DNA of 64,000 nt from Sarcina sp. DSM 11001 (GTDB lineage: Bacteria > Bacillota > Clostridia > Lachnospirales > Lachnospiraceae), in NCBI RefSeq assembly GCF_900101015.1, contig NZ_FNFZ01000006.1, forward strand, positions 62,001-126,000, read 5' to 3'. Below, piece after piece: positions 28,044-36,342 of this stretch (position 1 is the first letter of the stretch; each line of letters begins with the position of its first letter). The notes below the pieces were generated by a model. That model did no database searches. It saw nothing but the letters and a program-made list of their open reading frames with translations, and had not been told where the DNA came from. The translations under genes were made by a program, and so were the position numbers.

Positions 28044-28781
28044 ATGAGCAGGATGACATTAAAAATGGTGCTGTTTGATCTGGACGGGACGCTGCTTCCC
28101 ATGGTCATGGACGAGTTTACAGGCGGATATTTCAAAATGCTGGCCAAAAAGCTGAATCCTTATGGTTATGAACACCAGTCGCTGGTAAAGGCGATCTGGC
28201 ACGGTACAGCTGCCATGGTACGAAACGATGGAAGCTGCAGGAACGAGGATGCTTTCTGGAAGGACTTTTCGGCGACCTATGGAGAGCAGGCTCTGAAGGA
28301 TAAGCCTCTGTTTGACGATTTCTATGCCAACGAGTTCCAGGATGCAAAACAGTTCTGCGGCTGCAATCCAAAAGCCGCAGAGACAGTCGGCTGGATCCGC
28401 GATCAGGGACTGCGGATCGCCCTGGCTACAAACCCTCTGTTTCCACGTATCGCTACGGAGACCCGGATCCGGTGGACAGGCCTTGAGCCGGAGGATTTTG
28501 AGTTTTTCACGACTTATGAGAATATCTGCTGGTGCAAGCCGAACCTGGATTATTACCGGGAAGTGCTCCGCAGAGCCGGCCTGAAGGGCGAGGACTGCCT
28601 TATGGTCGGCAATGATGTGGGCGAGGATATGATCGCCGCATCCCTGGGGATGAAAGTGTTCCTGCTCACGGACTGCCTGATCAATAAGGCGGGAGAGGAT
28701 ATCAACAGGTATCCGCATGGCGGCTTTGATGAATTGAGAAGATATGTTGAGACCCTTATCGAAGGCGGGCAGGAGGAATGA
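28044..28781 (+). CDS. HAD family hydrolase
   Basis: Haloacid-dehalogenase-type phosphatase of 245 residues. Motif I is LFDLDGTLLPM, motif II lies in IALATNPLF, motif III Lys is in CKPNLDYYREVL, motif IV is VGNDVGEDMIAA. A helical cap occupies about residues 20-100. The substrate is probably a small phosphorylated metabolite. CAGGAGGAGGCATAAATT precedes ATG 28044. Monocistronic. Confidence 0.88.
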   Translation: MSRMTLKMVLFDLDGTLLPMVMDEFTGGYFKMLAKKLNPYGYEHQSLVKAIWHGTAAMVRNDGSCRNEDAFWKDFSATYGEQALKDKPLFDDFYANEFQDAKQFCGCNPKAAETVGWIRDQGLRIALATNPLFPRIATETRIRWTGLEPEDFEFFTTYENICWCKPNLDYYREVLRRAGLKGEDCLMVGNDVGEDMIAASLGMKVFLLTDCLINKAGEDINRYPHGGFDELRRYVETLIEGGQEE

Positions 28782-28835
28782 AACAGGAGTATAAGGTAAA
28801 AACTAAGGGTATAAGGCAAAAACTTAAATAAGTGA

Positions 28836-28882
28836 AATGATCCGGTAAGGGATGAATAATCAACACCCCATACAGGATCATT
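28836..28882 (+). terminator. Stem-loop after HAD gene
   Basis: AATGATCC and GGATCATT bracket a loop with short GGG/CCC pairing; ATTGTTTTAAAT follows. A 19-20-bp duplication (GTATAAGGTAAAAACTAAG type) precedes it at about 28788-28830. Confidence 0.5.
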
Positions 28883-28918
28883 ATTGTTTTAAATATTAAT
28901 GTTTTAAAAAAAGAAAAA

Positions 28919-29000
28919 TGCAGCTAACAGGACTTGAACCTGCACGGGGATGCCCAACAGAACCTAAATCTGCCGCGTCTGCCAATTCCGCCATAGCTGC
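28919..29000 (-). tRNA. tRNA-Leu (TAG)
   Basis: 82-nt class II tRNA. Acceptor GCAGCTA/TAGCTGC with discriminator A; anticodon loop TTTAGGT gives TAG. The long variable arm is present. CCA is not encoded; a T-run follows. Last gene of the minus-strand tRNA cluster. Confidence 0.95.
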
Positions 29001-29028
29001 ATAATAAAACAAGTATTAAGTTGTCCGT

Positions 29029-29395
29029 GCATGGAGATGGTGAGCAAGGCTCACAGCGTCTGTCCCCATTTTTGTCCGTGCATGGCTCTGATCCACGCAA
29101 TTCGCCATGCCCAAAAGCCTCGCGACCGCGCGGCGTTCGCTCGCTGTCGCGGCATTCGCCGTATACGTCCAAAAATGTGTCCATCCGCTTGTGAGCAAGG
29201 CTCACACCGTCTGGCCTCATTTTTGTCCGTGCATGGCTTTGATCCACGCAATTTCGCCATGCCGACAGGCTCGCGACCGCGCGGCGTTCGCTCGCTGTCG
29301 CGGCATTCGCCGTATACGTCCAAAAATGTGTCCATCCGCTTGTGAGCAAGGCTCACAGCGTCTGTCCCCATTTTTGTCCGTGCATGGCTCATTGC
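29029..29395. repeat. 151-bp tandem repeat inside the tRNA cluster
   Basis: About 2.3 copies of a 151-bp unit with repeat starts at about 29041, 29192 and 29343 (TGAGCAAGGCTCAC). Each unit contains GTCCGTGCATGGCT and an inverted repeat based on CGCGAC/GTCGCG. Apparent reading frames through it are a consequence of GC-rich repetition; no gene is supported. Confidence 0.88.
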
Positions 29396-29467
29396 TTACA
29401 CGCAAAATGCGACGACGCAAAGATTTGTGCCGCCGCAGAAAAAAGGAAAAAGAAAATAAGAAAAAAG

Positions 29468-29540
29468 TGAGACATGGGGGACTCGAACCCCCGACAACTT
29501 GATTAAAAGTCAAGTGCTCTACCATCTGAGCTAATGTCCC
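29468..29540 (-). tRNA. tRNA-Lys (TTT)
   Basis: 73 nt; acceptor GGGACAT/ATGTCTC, discriminator A; anticodon loop around TTTTAAT gives TTT. T-arm GGGGGTTCGAGTCCCCC. Confidence 0.95.
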
Positions 29541-29546
29541 AGGAAA

Positions 29547-29618
29547 CTGGGCTAGTTGGAATCGAACCAACGATACAGCAGTCAAAGTGCTGTGCCTTAA
29601 CCGCTTGGCGATAGCCCA
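29547..29618 (-). tRNA. tRNA-Gln (TTG)
   Basis: 72 nt; acceptor begins with T pairing A (TGGGCTA/TAGCCCA), discriminator G, as usual for tRNA-Gln; anticodon TTG in loop CTTTGAC. Confidence 0.95.
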
Positions 29619-29660
29619 TCAGTTTGACCGCCCACAAAGGCTGTATGATAAAGAAAAAAG

Positions 29661-29735
29661 GGTGGGTAGTGGGACTCGAACCCACGCTCTCCAGAACCAC
29701 AATCTGGCGCGTTAACCAACTACGCCATACCCACC
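29661..29735 (-). tRNA. tRNA-His (GTG)
   Basis: 75 nt including the extra 5' G that pairs with C73; acceptor GTGGGTA; anticodon GTG in loop ATTGTGG. Confidence 0.95.
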
Positions 29736-29774
29736 ATATTCTTCTGCGGGAGAAGAGGATCTCTTTCTCCTTCG

Positions 29775-29848
29775 TATGCCCGGGGGGACTCGAACCCCCG
29801 ACACCCGGCTTAGAAGGCCGGTGCTCTATCCAACTGAGCTACGGACAC
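29775..29848 (-). tRNA. tRNA-Arg (TCT)
   Basis: 74 nt; acceptor GTGTCCG pairs with CGGGCAT through two G-U pairs; anticodon TCT in loop CTTCTAA. Confidence 0.93.
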
Positions 29849-29897
29849 ATAAGCCGTTCGCAATCGCTCCTGCTGAAAACGCAATACCCATTGCGAA

Positions 29898-29968
29898 AGC
29901 GGGTGATGGGAATCGAACCCACATATCTAGCTTGGAAGGCTAGTGTTCTACCACTGAACTACACCCGC
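29898..29968 (-). tRNA. tRNA-Gly (TCC)
   Basis: 71 nt; acceptor GCGGGTG/CACCCGC; anticodon TCC in loop CTTCCAA. Confidence 0.95.
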
Positions 29969-30013
29969 ACAAATGAATTACTATGAAATTGAATTGCAAC
30001 CGGAGAATCACGA

Positions 30014-30088
30014 TCGGGGTGACAGGATTCGAACCTGCGGCCTCCTGGTCCCAAACCAGGCGCTCTAGCCAAACTGAGCCACACCCCG
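30014..30088 (-). tRNA. tRNA-Pro (TGG)
   Basis: 75 nt; acceptor CGGGGTG/CACCCCG, discriminator A; anticodon TGG in loop TTTGGGA. First gene of the cluster, 31 nt after the -10 box. Confidence 0.95.
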
Positions 30089-30118
30089 GAAGAGACCGTT
30101 GTCTCACATGCAAGAGCT

Positions 30119-30147
30119 ATTATATCTGACTATGGCGATTCTGTCAA
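30119..30147 (-). promoter_or_regulatory. Consensus sigma-A promoter of the tRNA cluster
   Basis: On the minus strand a perfect TTGACA (30147-30142), a 17-bp spacer and a perfect TATAAT (30124-30119). It drives Pro, Gly, Arg, His, Gln, Lys and probably Leu. Confidence 0.9.
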
Positions 30148-30231
30148 TGACAAAAATTCGATATATTCTTACCGTAATAGCGAATATATTCGGAATACAT
30201 TCAGAAGCAAAAATGTCTGTTTTTACGGTGG

Positions 30232-30930
30232 TCAGGTATTGATTTCACCTTCGTACAGCCCCAGGAGTGCCATCATCTTCCGCAGGGCCTGTCCTCTGTG
30301 GCTGATCCTGTTTTTTTCTTCCGGTGCTATCTCCGCGCTGGTTTTGCCGTATTGGGGGAGATAGAAGAAGGGGTCGTAACCAAAGCCGTTCTCACCGGCG
30401 ATGGAGTGGCCGATCCTGCCCTCCATGGCACCGCGCACGACTTTTGAACCGCCATCAGGAAGGACGGCGGCGACAGCGGCGACAAATCTCGCTGTGCGCT
30501 TTTCCTCGGGGACGTCTTTCATCAGGTCGAGGATGTGCTCCATGCGCAGCCTGTAGTCGGTGTCATACCCCATATAGCGGGCGGAATGAACTCCGGGAGC
30601 TCCGTCCAGAGCATCGATCACCAGGCCGGAATCATCGCTCATCACGATGCGGACAGTGCCTTCAGGGGCGGGGCGGGAGAGCAGCAGGTCATAGACTGCA
30701 CGGGCTTTGATCAGGGCATTTTCTTCGAAGGTCTGTCCGGTTTCGTCGGGATCAGCCTCCACACCGGCTTCTTTCATGGAGAGAACTTCAATCTCCGGCA
30801 CAGCTTCCCCGGCTTCAGCCTGAGAACCCGGAACCGGGCGGCTTTTGTTTTCCTCTACGATAGCTTTGATCTCACGGATCTTTCCCTGATTGCCTGTGGC
30901 GAAAATGATCTGGTACTTTTCTGATGACAT
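30232..30930 (-). CDS. rdgB: XTP/dITP diphosphatase (RdgB/HAM1)
   Basis: House-cleaning enzyme that hydrolyses dITP, XTP and dHAPTP-like non-canonical purine triphosphates to monophosphates. 232 residues from ATG 30930, which has GGAAGGAAGCACAGCT upstream; in-frame ATGs at 30948 and 30963 are possible. Motifs: ATGNQGKIREI (triphosphate loop), FEENALIKARAV, SDDSGLVIDALDGAPGVHSARYMG, and GFGYDPFFYLP, SHRGQALRKM near the end. An extra charged loop at about residues 25-45 enlarges the N-terminus relative to the family. Confidence 0.93.
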   Translation of the reverse strand: MSSEKYQIIFATGNQGKIREIKAIVEENKSRPVPGSQAEAGEAVPEIEVLSMKEAGVEADPDETGQTFEENALIKARAVYDLLLSRPAPEGTVRIVMSDDSGLVIDALDGAPGVHSARYMGYDTDYRLRMEHILDLMKDVPEEKRTARFVAAVAAVLPDGGSKVVRGAMEGRIGHSIAGENGFGYDPFFYLPQYGKTSAEIAPEEKNRISHRGQALRKMMALLGLYEGEINT

Positions 30931-30959
30931 AGCTGTGCTTCCTTCCATAAAGGGGATTC

Positions 30960-31030
30960 TCATGAAGACATTTTATAAAGGCTTTTTAAAAAGACATTTT
31001 ATAAAGGCTTTTTAAAAAGGCATTCTCATA
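30960..31030. repeat. 33-bp tandem repeat between the methyltransferase gene and rdgB
   Basis: Two copies of AAGACATTTTATAAAGG plus CTTTTTAAA-type filler and a third partial copy, located just upstream of rdgB on the minus strand. Confidence 0.8.
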
Positions 31031-31035
31031 AAGGC

Positions 31036-31069
31036 ATCCCACTGCCGGGGACCGATCCGGCAGTGGGAT
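31036..31069 (-). terminator. Stem-loop terminator of the methyltransferase gene
   Basis: ATCCCACTGCCGG and CCGGCAGTGGGAT form a perfect 13-bp stem. On the minus strand GCCTTTATG follows. Between it and the stop codon (31088) the sequence TGACAGGATACC/TGACAGCGTATCC is a two-copy duplication that starts at the stop codon. Confidence 0.65.
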
Positions 31070-31087
31070 ACGCTGTCAGGTATCCTG

Positions 31088-32308
31088 TCAGATGGATTTT
31101 GCCGGAGACCGGCGTCTGGGCGGGCGCGGGCCCGGGAACTGGTAATAATAGGTCTTGAGCATGCCGTTGTAGATCTTCCTGTTTCTGGCGGCTTTTCTGC
31201 CGATGGCTTCCTCGCATTTGTCGTAGGAAGTGATCACATACATGGACCAGGTATCCAGAGCGCGGAAGCGCTCTCCCAGGGTCTCATACAGGTCATGGAG
31301 CGCGGAGGTGTTGACGCGGGCTCTTGCCTCATCAGTCAGGTCTGTCTCGGTCAGGGCCTCTGAACCGGGAGAGAGACGTTCGCCATAGGGCGGGTTGGTA
31401 ATGATGAAGCCGTACTTTTTCGGGTGGGAGAGGGCGGAGATCGGACGTGTCTGGAAGTGGATCAGTTTTTCCACTCCGGCAAGGCGGGCGTTCTCCCTGG
31501 CCGCCGAAATAGCGGCGGGGTTGATGTCATAGCCCTGCAGGTCAGTTTCCACGGAGAGGTCGATCATGTCGCGCGCTTCCTCGCGGGCGTCCGCCCAGCA
31601 TGCGGAGGGGATGATCTCTGTCCAGTCTTCCGCGATAAAGTGGCGGAAGAGGCCGGGGGCGATATTTGCGGACATCAGGGCGGCTTCGATCAGGAAGGTT
31701 CCGCTCCCGCAGAAAGGGTCCACCAGGACCCGGCCTGCCTGCCAGGGGGTCAGCATGATGAGACCGGCTGCGAGGTTCTCAGCGATCGGCGCCTTGACCT
31801 TCATCCGGCGGTAACCGCGCTTGTGCAGGGAATCCCCTGAGGTGTCGAGGGCGACCGTGACTTCGTCTTTATAAATAAACACACGGACCGGATAATCGGA
31901 ACCGGTCTCAGGGAAATGATCGATCGGATACTTTTGCTTCATGCGCTCGACCATCGCTTTTTTCATCACGGACTGGATATCGGAAGGGGAGAACACCCGG
32001 CTCTTTACGCTGGCCGCTTTTTTGATCCAGAAACGGGATTCCCGGGGCAGAAACTGCTCCCACGGCAATGACATCGTGCCCTGGAAAAGCTCCTCGAAGT
32101 TTGTCGCCGTAAAGGACCCGACCTTCAGAAGAATGCGTTCTGCTGTACGCAGACAAATGTTGGCCCTTGCGATCGCCTCTTCATCGCCGATAAAGGTGAC
32201 TCTTCCGTCCGTGACTTCTGTGATATCGTACCCTATCTCGTAGATTTCATTTTTGACAACGCTCTCCATTCCGAAATGGCAGGGCGCGATCAGCTCAAAC
32301 TGGCGCAT
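31088..32308 (-). CDS. THUMP-domain RNA N2-guanine methyltransferase (RlmL/YpsC-like)
   Basis: S-adenosylmethionine-dependent enzyme modifying 23S rRNA guanine in characterised relatives. 406 residues from ATG 32308 (GGGAAGGATTGGGTCT upstream). N-terminal THUMP region (about 45-160), then the Rossmann methyltransferase domain with DPFCGSGTFLIEAALM and the catalytic NPPYGERL. The C-terminal tail is short and Arg/Pro-rich. An in-frame start at 32362 would add 18 residues without similarity. Exact target position is inferred from family. Confidence 0.9.
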   Translation of the reverse strand: MRQFELIAPCHFGMESVVKNEIYEIGYDITEVTDGRVTFIGDEEAIARANICLRTAERILLKVGSFTATNFEELFQGTMSLPWEQFLPRESRFWIKKAASVKSRVFSPSDIQSVMKKAMVERMKQKYPIDHFPETGSDYPVRVFIYKDEVTVALDTSGDSLHKRGYRRMKVKAPIAENLAAGLIMLTPWQAGRVLVDPFCGSGTFLIEAALMSANIAPGLFRHFIAEDWTEIIPSACWADAREEARDMIDLSVETDLQGYDINPAAISAARENARLAGVEKLIHFQTRPISALSHPKKYGFIITNPPYGERLSPGSEALTETDLTDEARARVNTSALHDLYETLGERFRALDTWSMYVITSYDKCEEAIGRKAARNRKIYNGMLKTYYYQFPGPRPPRRRSPAKSI

Positions 32309-32496
32309 AGACCCAATCCTTCCCGGGCTTCTGACAGATCTCTGTGGGCAGAGGCCTCTCACGTGGTAACAGGAAACTGTTCATGAATTATGTGTATATA
32401 ACCCCTAATGATGATTTTATCTCAAAAAAAACAAGTTGTAAAACATTTCCTTGCTTTATTCAAATATTGTCTGTTATAAAAGAACAATACCTGAAA

Positions 32497-32645
32497 TAAA
32501 AAAACAAAGGTACTGAAAAAAGGTGCTGAAACGGCGAGGGTACTGAAAAAACAAATGTACTGAAACGACAAAGGTGCTGGAATAAAAGTATTGAAAAAAC
32601 AAAGGCACTGAAAAAGGTACTGAAAAGGTGCTGAAAACAAAACAA
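32497..32645. repeat. Degenerate tandem repeat GGTACTGAAAA
   Basis: About ten imperfect units related to AAAGGTGCTGAAAA and AGGTACTGAAAAAAC. Upstream of the methyltransferase gene; the gap 32309-32930 carries no gene that I can support. Confidence 0.8.
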
Positions 32646-32654
32646 ATACAAAAC

Positions 32655-32715
32655 CAGGGGCTGTGAGAGCCGGGAGCAGATGAGAATATTCAGCTCCCTG
32701 TTTTCACAGCCCCTG
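32655..32715 (-). terminator. Terminator of gdhA
   Basis: CAGGGGCTGTGA and TCACAGCCCCTG pair, with an inner GGGAGC/GCTCCC stem; on the minus strand GGTTTTGTATTTGTTTTG follows. It lies about 215 bp after the gdhA stop. Confidence 0.7.
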
Positions 32716-32748
32716 CGGGTATTCATTGCGTTTGTTCGAGACGGCAAT

Positions 32749-32794
32749 GGCAGATCATGGCAGATTATGTCAGATCCTGTCAGATCATGGCAGT
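32749..32794. repeat. 10-bp tandem repeat downstream of gdhA
   Basis: Four units related to GGCAGATCAT with a partial fifth, between the gdhA stop and its terminator. Confidence 0.85.
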
Positions 32795-32930
32795 CTTTTT
32801 CCCGGTGCGGCTCCGGCTGTGTCAGGATTTTGACTTGGCAGCAGCGAAACTGGCAGTGCGGTATACGCACGGAGTATTCAGGCCGGGAGACCGGGGAATG
32901 ACCATTGTGACCATTGACCTGTCAGCTATA

Positions 32931-34352
<1,422 letters not shown>

Positions 34353-34364
34353 CTAAAATGCATT

Positions 34365-34376
34365 ATTGTATACAAT
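34365..34376. promoter_or_regulatory. Operator-like palindrome upstream of gdhA
   Basis: ATTGTATACAAT, a perfect 12-bp palindrome about 100 bp before the gdhA start, with further ATACAA half-sites at 34331-34336 and 34341-34346. The core TTGTATACAA recurs upstream of asnA. GntR-type regulators bind palindromes of this form; the regulator is unknown. Confidence 0.5.
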
Positions 34377-34468
34377 CGGCGATGTAAAAAGACGTAAAAT
34401 CCAGTCCGGATCCTCGCTGCGATCCTGAAACGAGATTGGATTTTATCAAAAAAACAATTACAGTATGC

Positions 34469-34497
34469 ATTATAATGCGTGTTTTAGCATACGACAA
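34469..34497 (-). promoter_or_regulatory. Promoter of gdhA
   Basis: Minus strand TTGTCG (34497-34492), 17-bp spacer, TATAAT (34474-34469). Gives a leader of about 195 nt that includes the ATTGTATACAAT site. Confidence 0.65.
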
Positions 34498-34545
34498 GAT
34501 AAAATTATAAAAAAATACCGAAAAAATGAATATTGGGATAAAAGA

Positions 34546-34587
34546 ATAACGGCATAATTGTATACGATGATACAATTATGCCGTTAT
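34546..34587. terminator. Perfect 18-bp inverted repeat between asnA and gdhA
   Basis: ATAACGGCATAATTGTAT, a short loop, and its exact complement. On the minus strand TCTTTTATCC follows, so it can terminate asnA. Its centre (34558-34575) is TTGTATACGATGATACAA, which differs by one base from the site upstream of asnA, so it may also be an operator. Confidence 0.7.
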
Positions 34588-34649
34588 CAATTCCAATTTC
34601 CACTGCTTACTTTCCACTGCTTTTTTGCTGCCTGAAAGGAAACTCAGGT

Positions 34650-35660
34650 TTACAGCAGCTGTATGCCTGCATCGAGGAGAGCCTTCTCTGTTTCTTCAGG
34701 CCAGAGGGAGGACTGGACTTCTCCGATATGGGCCTTGCGCAGGAAGAACATGCATATGCGGGACTGACCGATTCCGCCGCCGATCGTGAAGGGCAGTTCG
34801 TCGTTGAGGATCGCCTTCTGGAAGGGAAGGTTTGCCCGGTCTTCACAGTTGGCCTTTTTCAGCTGGTCTGCAAGAGACTTCGCGTCGACACGGATACCCA
34901 TGGAAGAGAGCTCGAGAGCGATATCCAGGACAGGGTAATATACGAGGATATCCGCATTGAGCTGCCAGTCGTCGTAGTCCGGAGCCCGGCCGTCATGGGG
35001 CTCTCCGCCTTTGAGCTTGTCCCCGATCTGCATGAGGCAGACGGCACCTTTGGCACGGGTGATGATATACTCGCGTTCCTTCGGGGTCTTGTCAGGGAAC
35101 CGGGCTTCCAGATCGGCGGTCGTGATGAAATAGATCTCCCTGGGGAGGGTTTCTTCAATATATTCATACCGGATGGACATGTAGCGCTCTGTCATGCGAA
35201 GGGCGCGGTAGACAGCGCGGACGGTCTCTTTGAGGGTGTTCAGATTTCTGTCTTCTTTGCGGATGATCTTCTCCCAGTCCCACTGGTCTACGTAGATCGA
35301 ATGGATGTTGTCCGTCTCTTCATCCCGGCGGATCGCGCTCATATCCGTGTACAGGCCTTCGCCCACACGGAAGCCGTATTTCTTCAGGGCATAGCGCTTC
35401 CACTTTGCGAGGGACTGCACGACTTCCCCTATGCGTCCGTCCTGCTCGAGAATATCAAAATTGACGGGACGCTCCACACCGTTGAGGTTGTCGTTGAGAC
35501 CCGTGGCGGGATCGACAAACAGAGGGGCGGAGACACGCAGGAGATTAAGACCCTCTGCGAGCATCCCCTGGAAAAAATCCTTGACGGTTTTGATGCCGAC
35601 CTGTGTATCGTGGAGATTCAGCGCAGACTCGTAACCTTCCGGTATCATAGGGTTTTTCAT
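34650..35660 (-). CDS. asnA: Aspartate-ammonia ligase (asparagine synthetase A)
   Basis: Makes asparagine from aspartate, ammonia and ATP. 336 residues, the usual length. Class II aminoacyl-tRNA-synthetase-like fold: VSAPLFVDPATGLNDNLNG, EVVQSLAKWKRYAL, YTDMSAIRRDE, SIYVDQWDWE and the C-terminal IGGGIGQSRICMFFL motif 3 equivalent. CAGGAGGAAAATATA precedes ATG 35660. The leader (35661-35870) has no recognisable T-box sequence. Confidence 0.96.
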   Translation of the reverse strand: MKNPMIPEGYESALNLHDTQVGIKTVKDFFQGMLAEGLNLLRVSAPLFVDPATGLNDNLNGVERPVNFDILEQDGRIGEVVQSLAKWKRYALKKYGFRVGEGLYTDMSAIRRDEETDNIHSIYVDQWDWEKIIRKEDRNLNTLKETVRAVYRALRMTERYMSIRYEYIEETLPREIYFITTADLEARFPDKTPKEREYIITRAKGAVCLMQIGDKLKGGEPHDGRAPDYDDWQLNADILVYYPVLDIALELSSMGIRVDAKSLADQLKKANCEDRANLPFQKAILNDELPFTIGGGIGQSRICMFFLRKAHIGEVQSSLWPEETEKALLDAGIQLL

Positions 35661-35871
35661 TATATTTTCCTCCTGAAAAGCTGCAGGGAGGAGAAGGGTA
35701 TTCGGCCCTGGTCTTCCCGTTGACGGTACATGTTCGGGTCATAGCCCCGGTGGGAAGGGAACAGGTTATAAGCTTCCTGCCGGAAGTGTCCCCGGGGATG
35801 ACCGGCCGGATCGAACCGGCCGCAATGAACAATGAATATAGTAAACAACATTCCAAAGAAAAATGCAAGCT

Positions 35872-35889
35872 TTGTATACAATGATACAA
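35872..35889. promoter_or_regulatory. Operator-like site upstream of asnA
   Basis: TTGTATACAATGATACAA, 17 of 18 bases identical to the centre of the inverted repeat at 34558-34575. It lies about 210 bp before the asnA start. Shared regulation with gdhA is inferred. Confidence 0.5.
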
Positions 35890-35922
35890 ATAAATATTAA
35901 GCCGTGTGGAATGAGTGTTCCA

Positions 35923-36111
35923 GTTACAGTACAGACCGGCTTGAAACTCGAGGTGTTTTTCACGGCTTTTTCGCGAAAAACCAGAGTCCAACGGCGCGAA
36001 CACACTCGCAGAGTGTGTTGCGCACAGCGAAGCATATGACAAAGCTCCGCATTGTTGAATCACCGCGCGCAAGCGTTACATGTCCACGCCCTTCGAGGGG
36101 CGTGGAGTAAC
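35923..36111. mobile_element. MITE-like element, copy C (mosaic, 189 bp)
   Basis: Starts GTTACAGTACAGACC, ends GGCGTGGAGTAAC. The left 60 bp is the reverse complement of the right end of copies A and D; the right part matches copy B, with the hairpin CCACGCCC/GGGGCGTGG. Flanks TGTTCC and TGTTTCC may be a decayed target duplication. Confidence 0.75.
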
Positions 36112-36342
36112 TTGTTTCCGGCTGCTTCCTGGCCGTATTACGAAAATGATAGACAGAAAAAAGCAACCTTTGGTAAAATGAGCAGGAGTATGCATCGGGT
36201 TGTGAATACAGGAACTACTGGATTCATACAGACCTATAAAGCTGTCAACGGGGTACTGGTTTCACGGTCACATACCGGCGGGCAAGTGACGGGAAATGTC
36301 AGATGGTCTGCCGGAAGGGGCAGGACGCAGGGGAGCGATGCC

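Noticed and set aside
29029-29395. CRISPR array in the tRNA cluster
   Set aside because: Unit is 151 bp, tandem without spacers; no cas genes.
28924-29585. Open frames across the tRNA cluster repeat
   Set aside because: Consequence of the 151-bp GC-rich repeat and the tRNA genes; no coding evidence.
35661-35870. T-box riboswitch before asnA
   Set aside because: No GGTGG-ACCGCG T-box core or antiterminator could be found.
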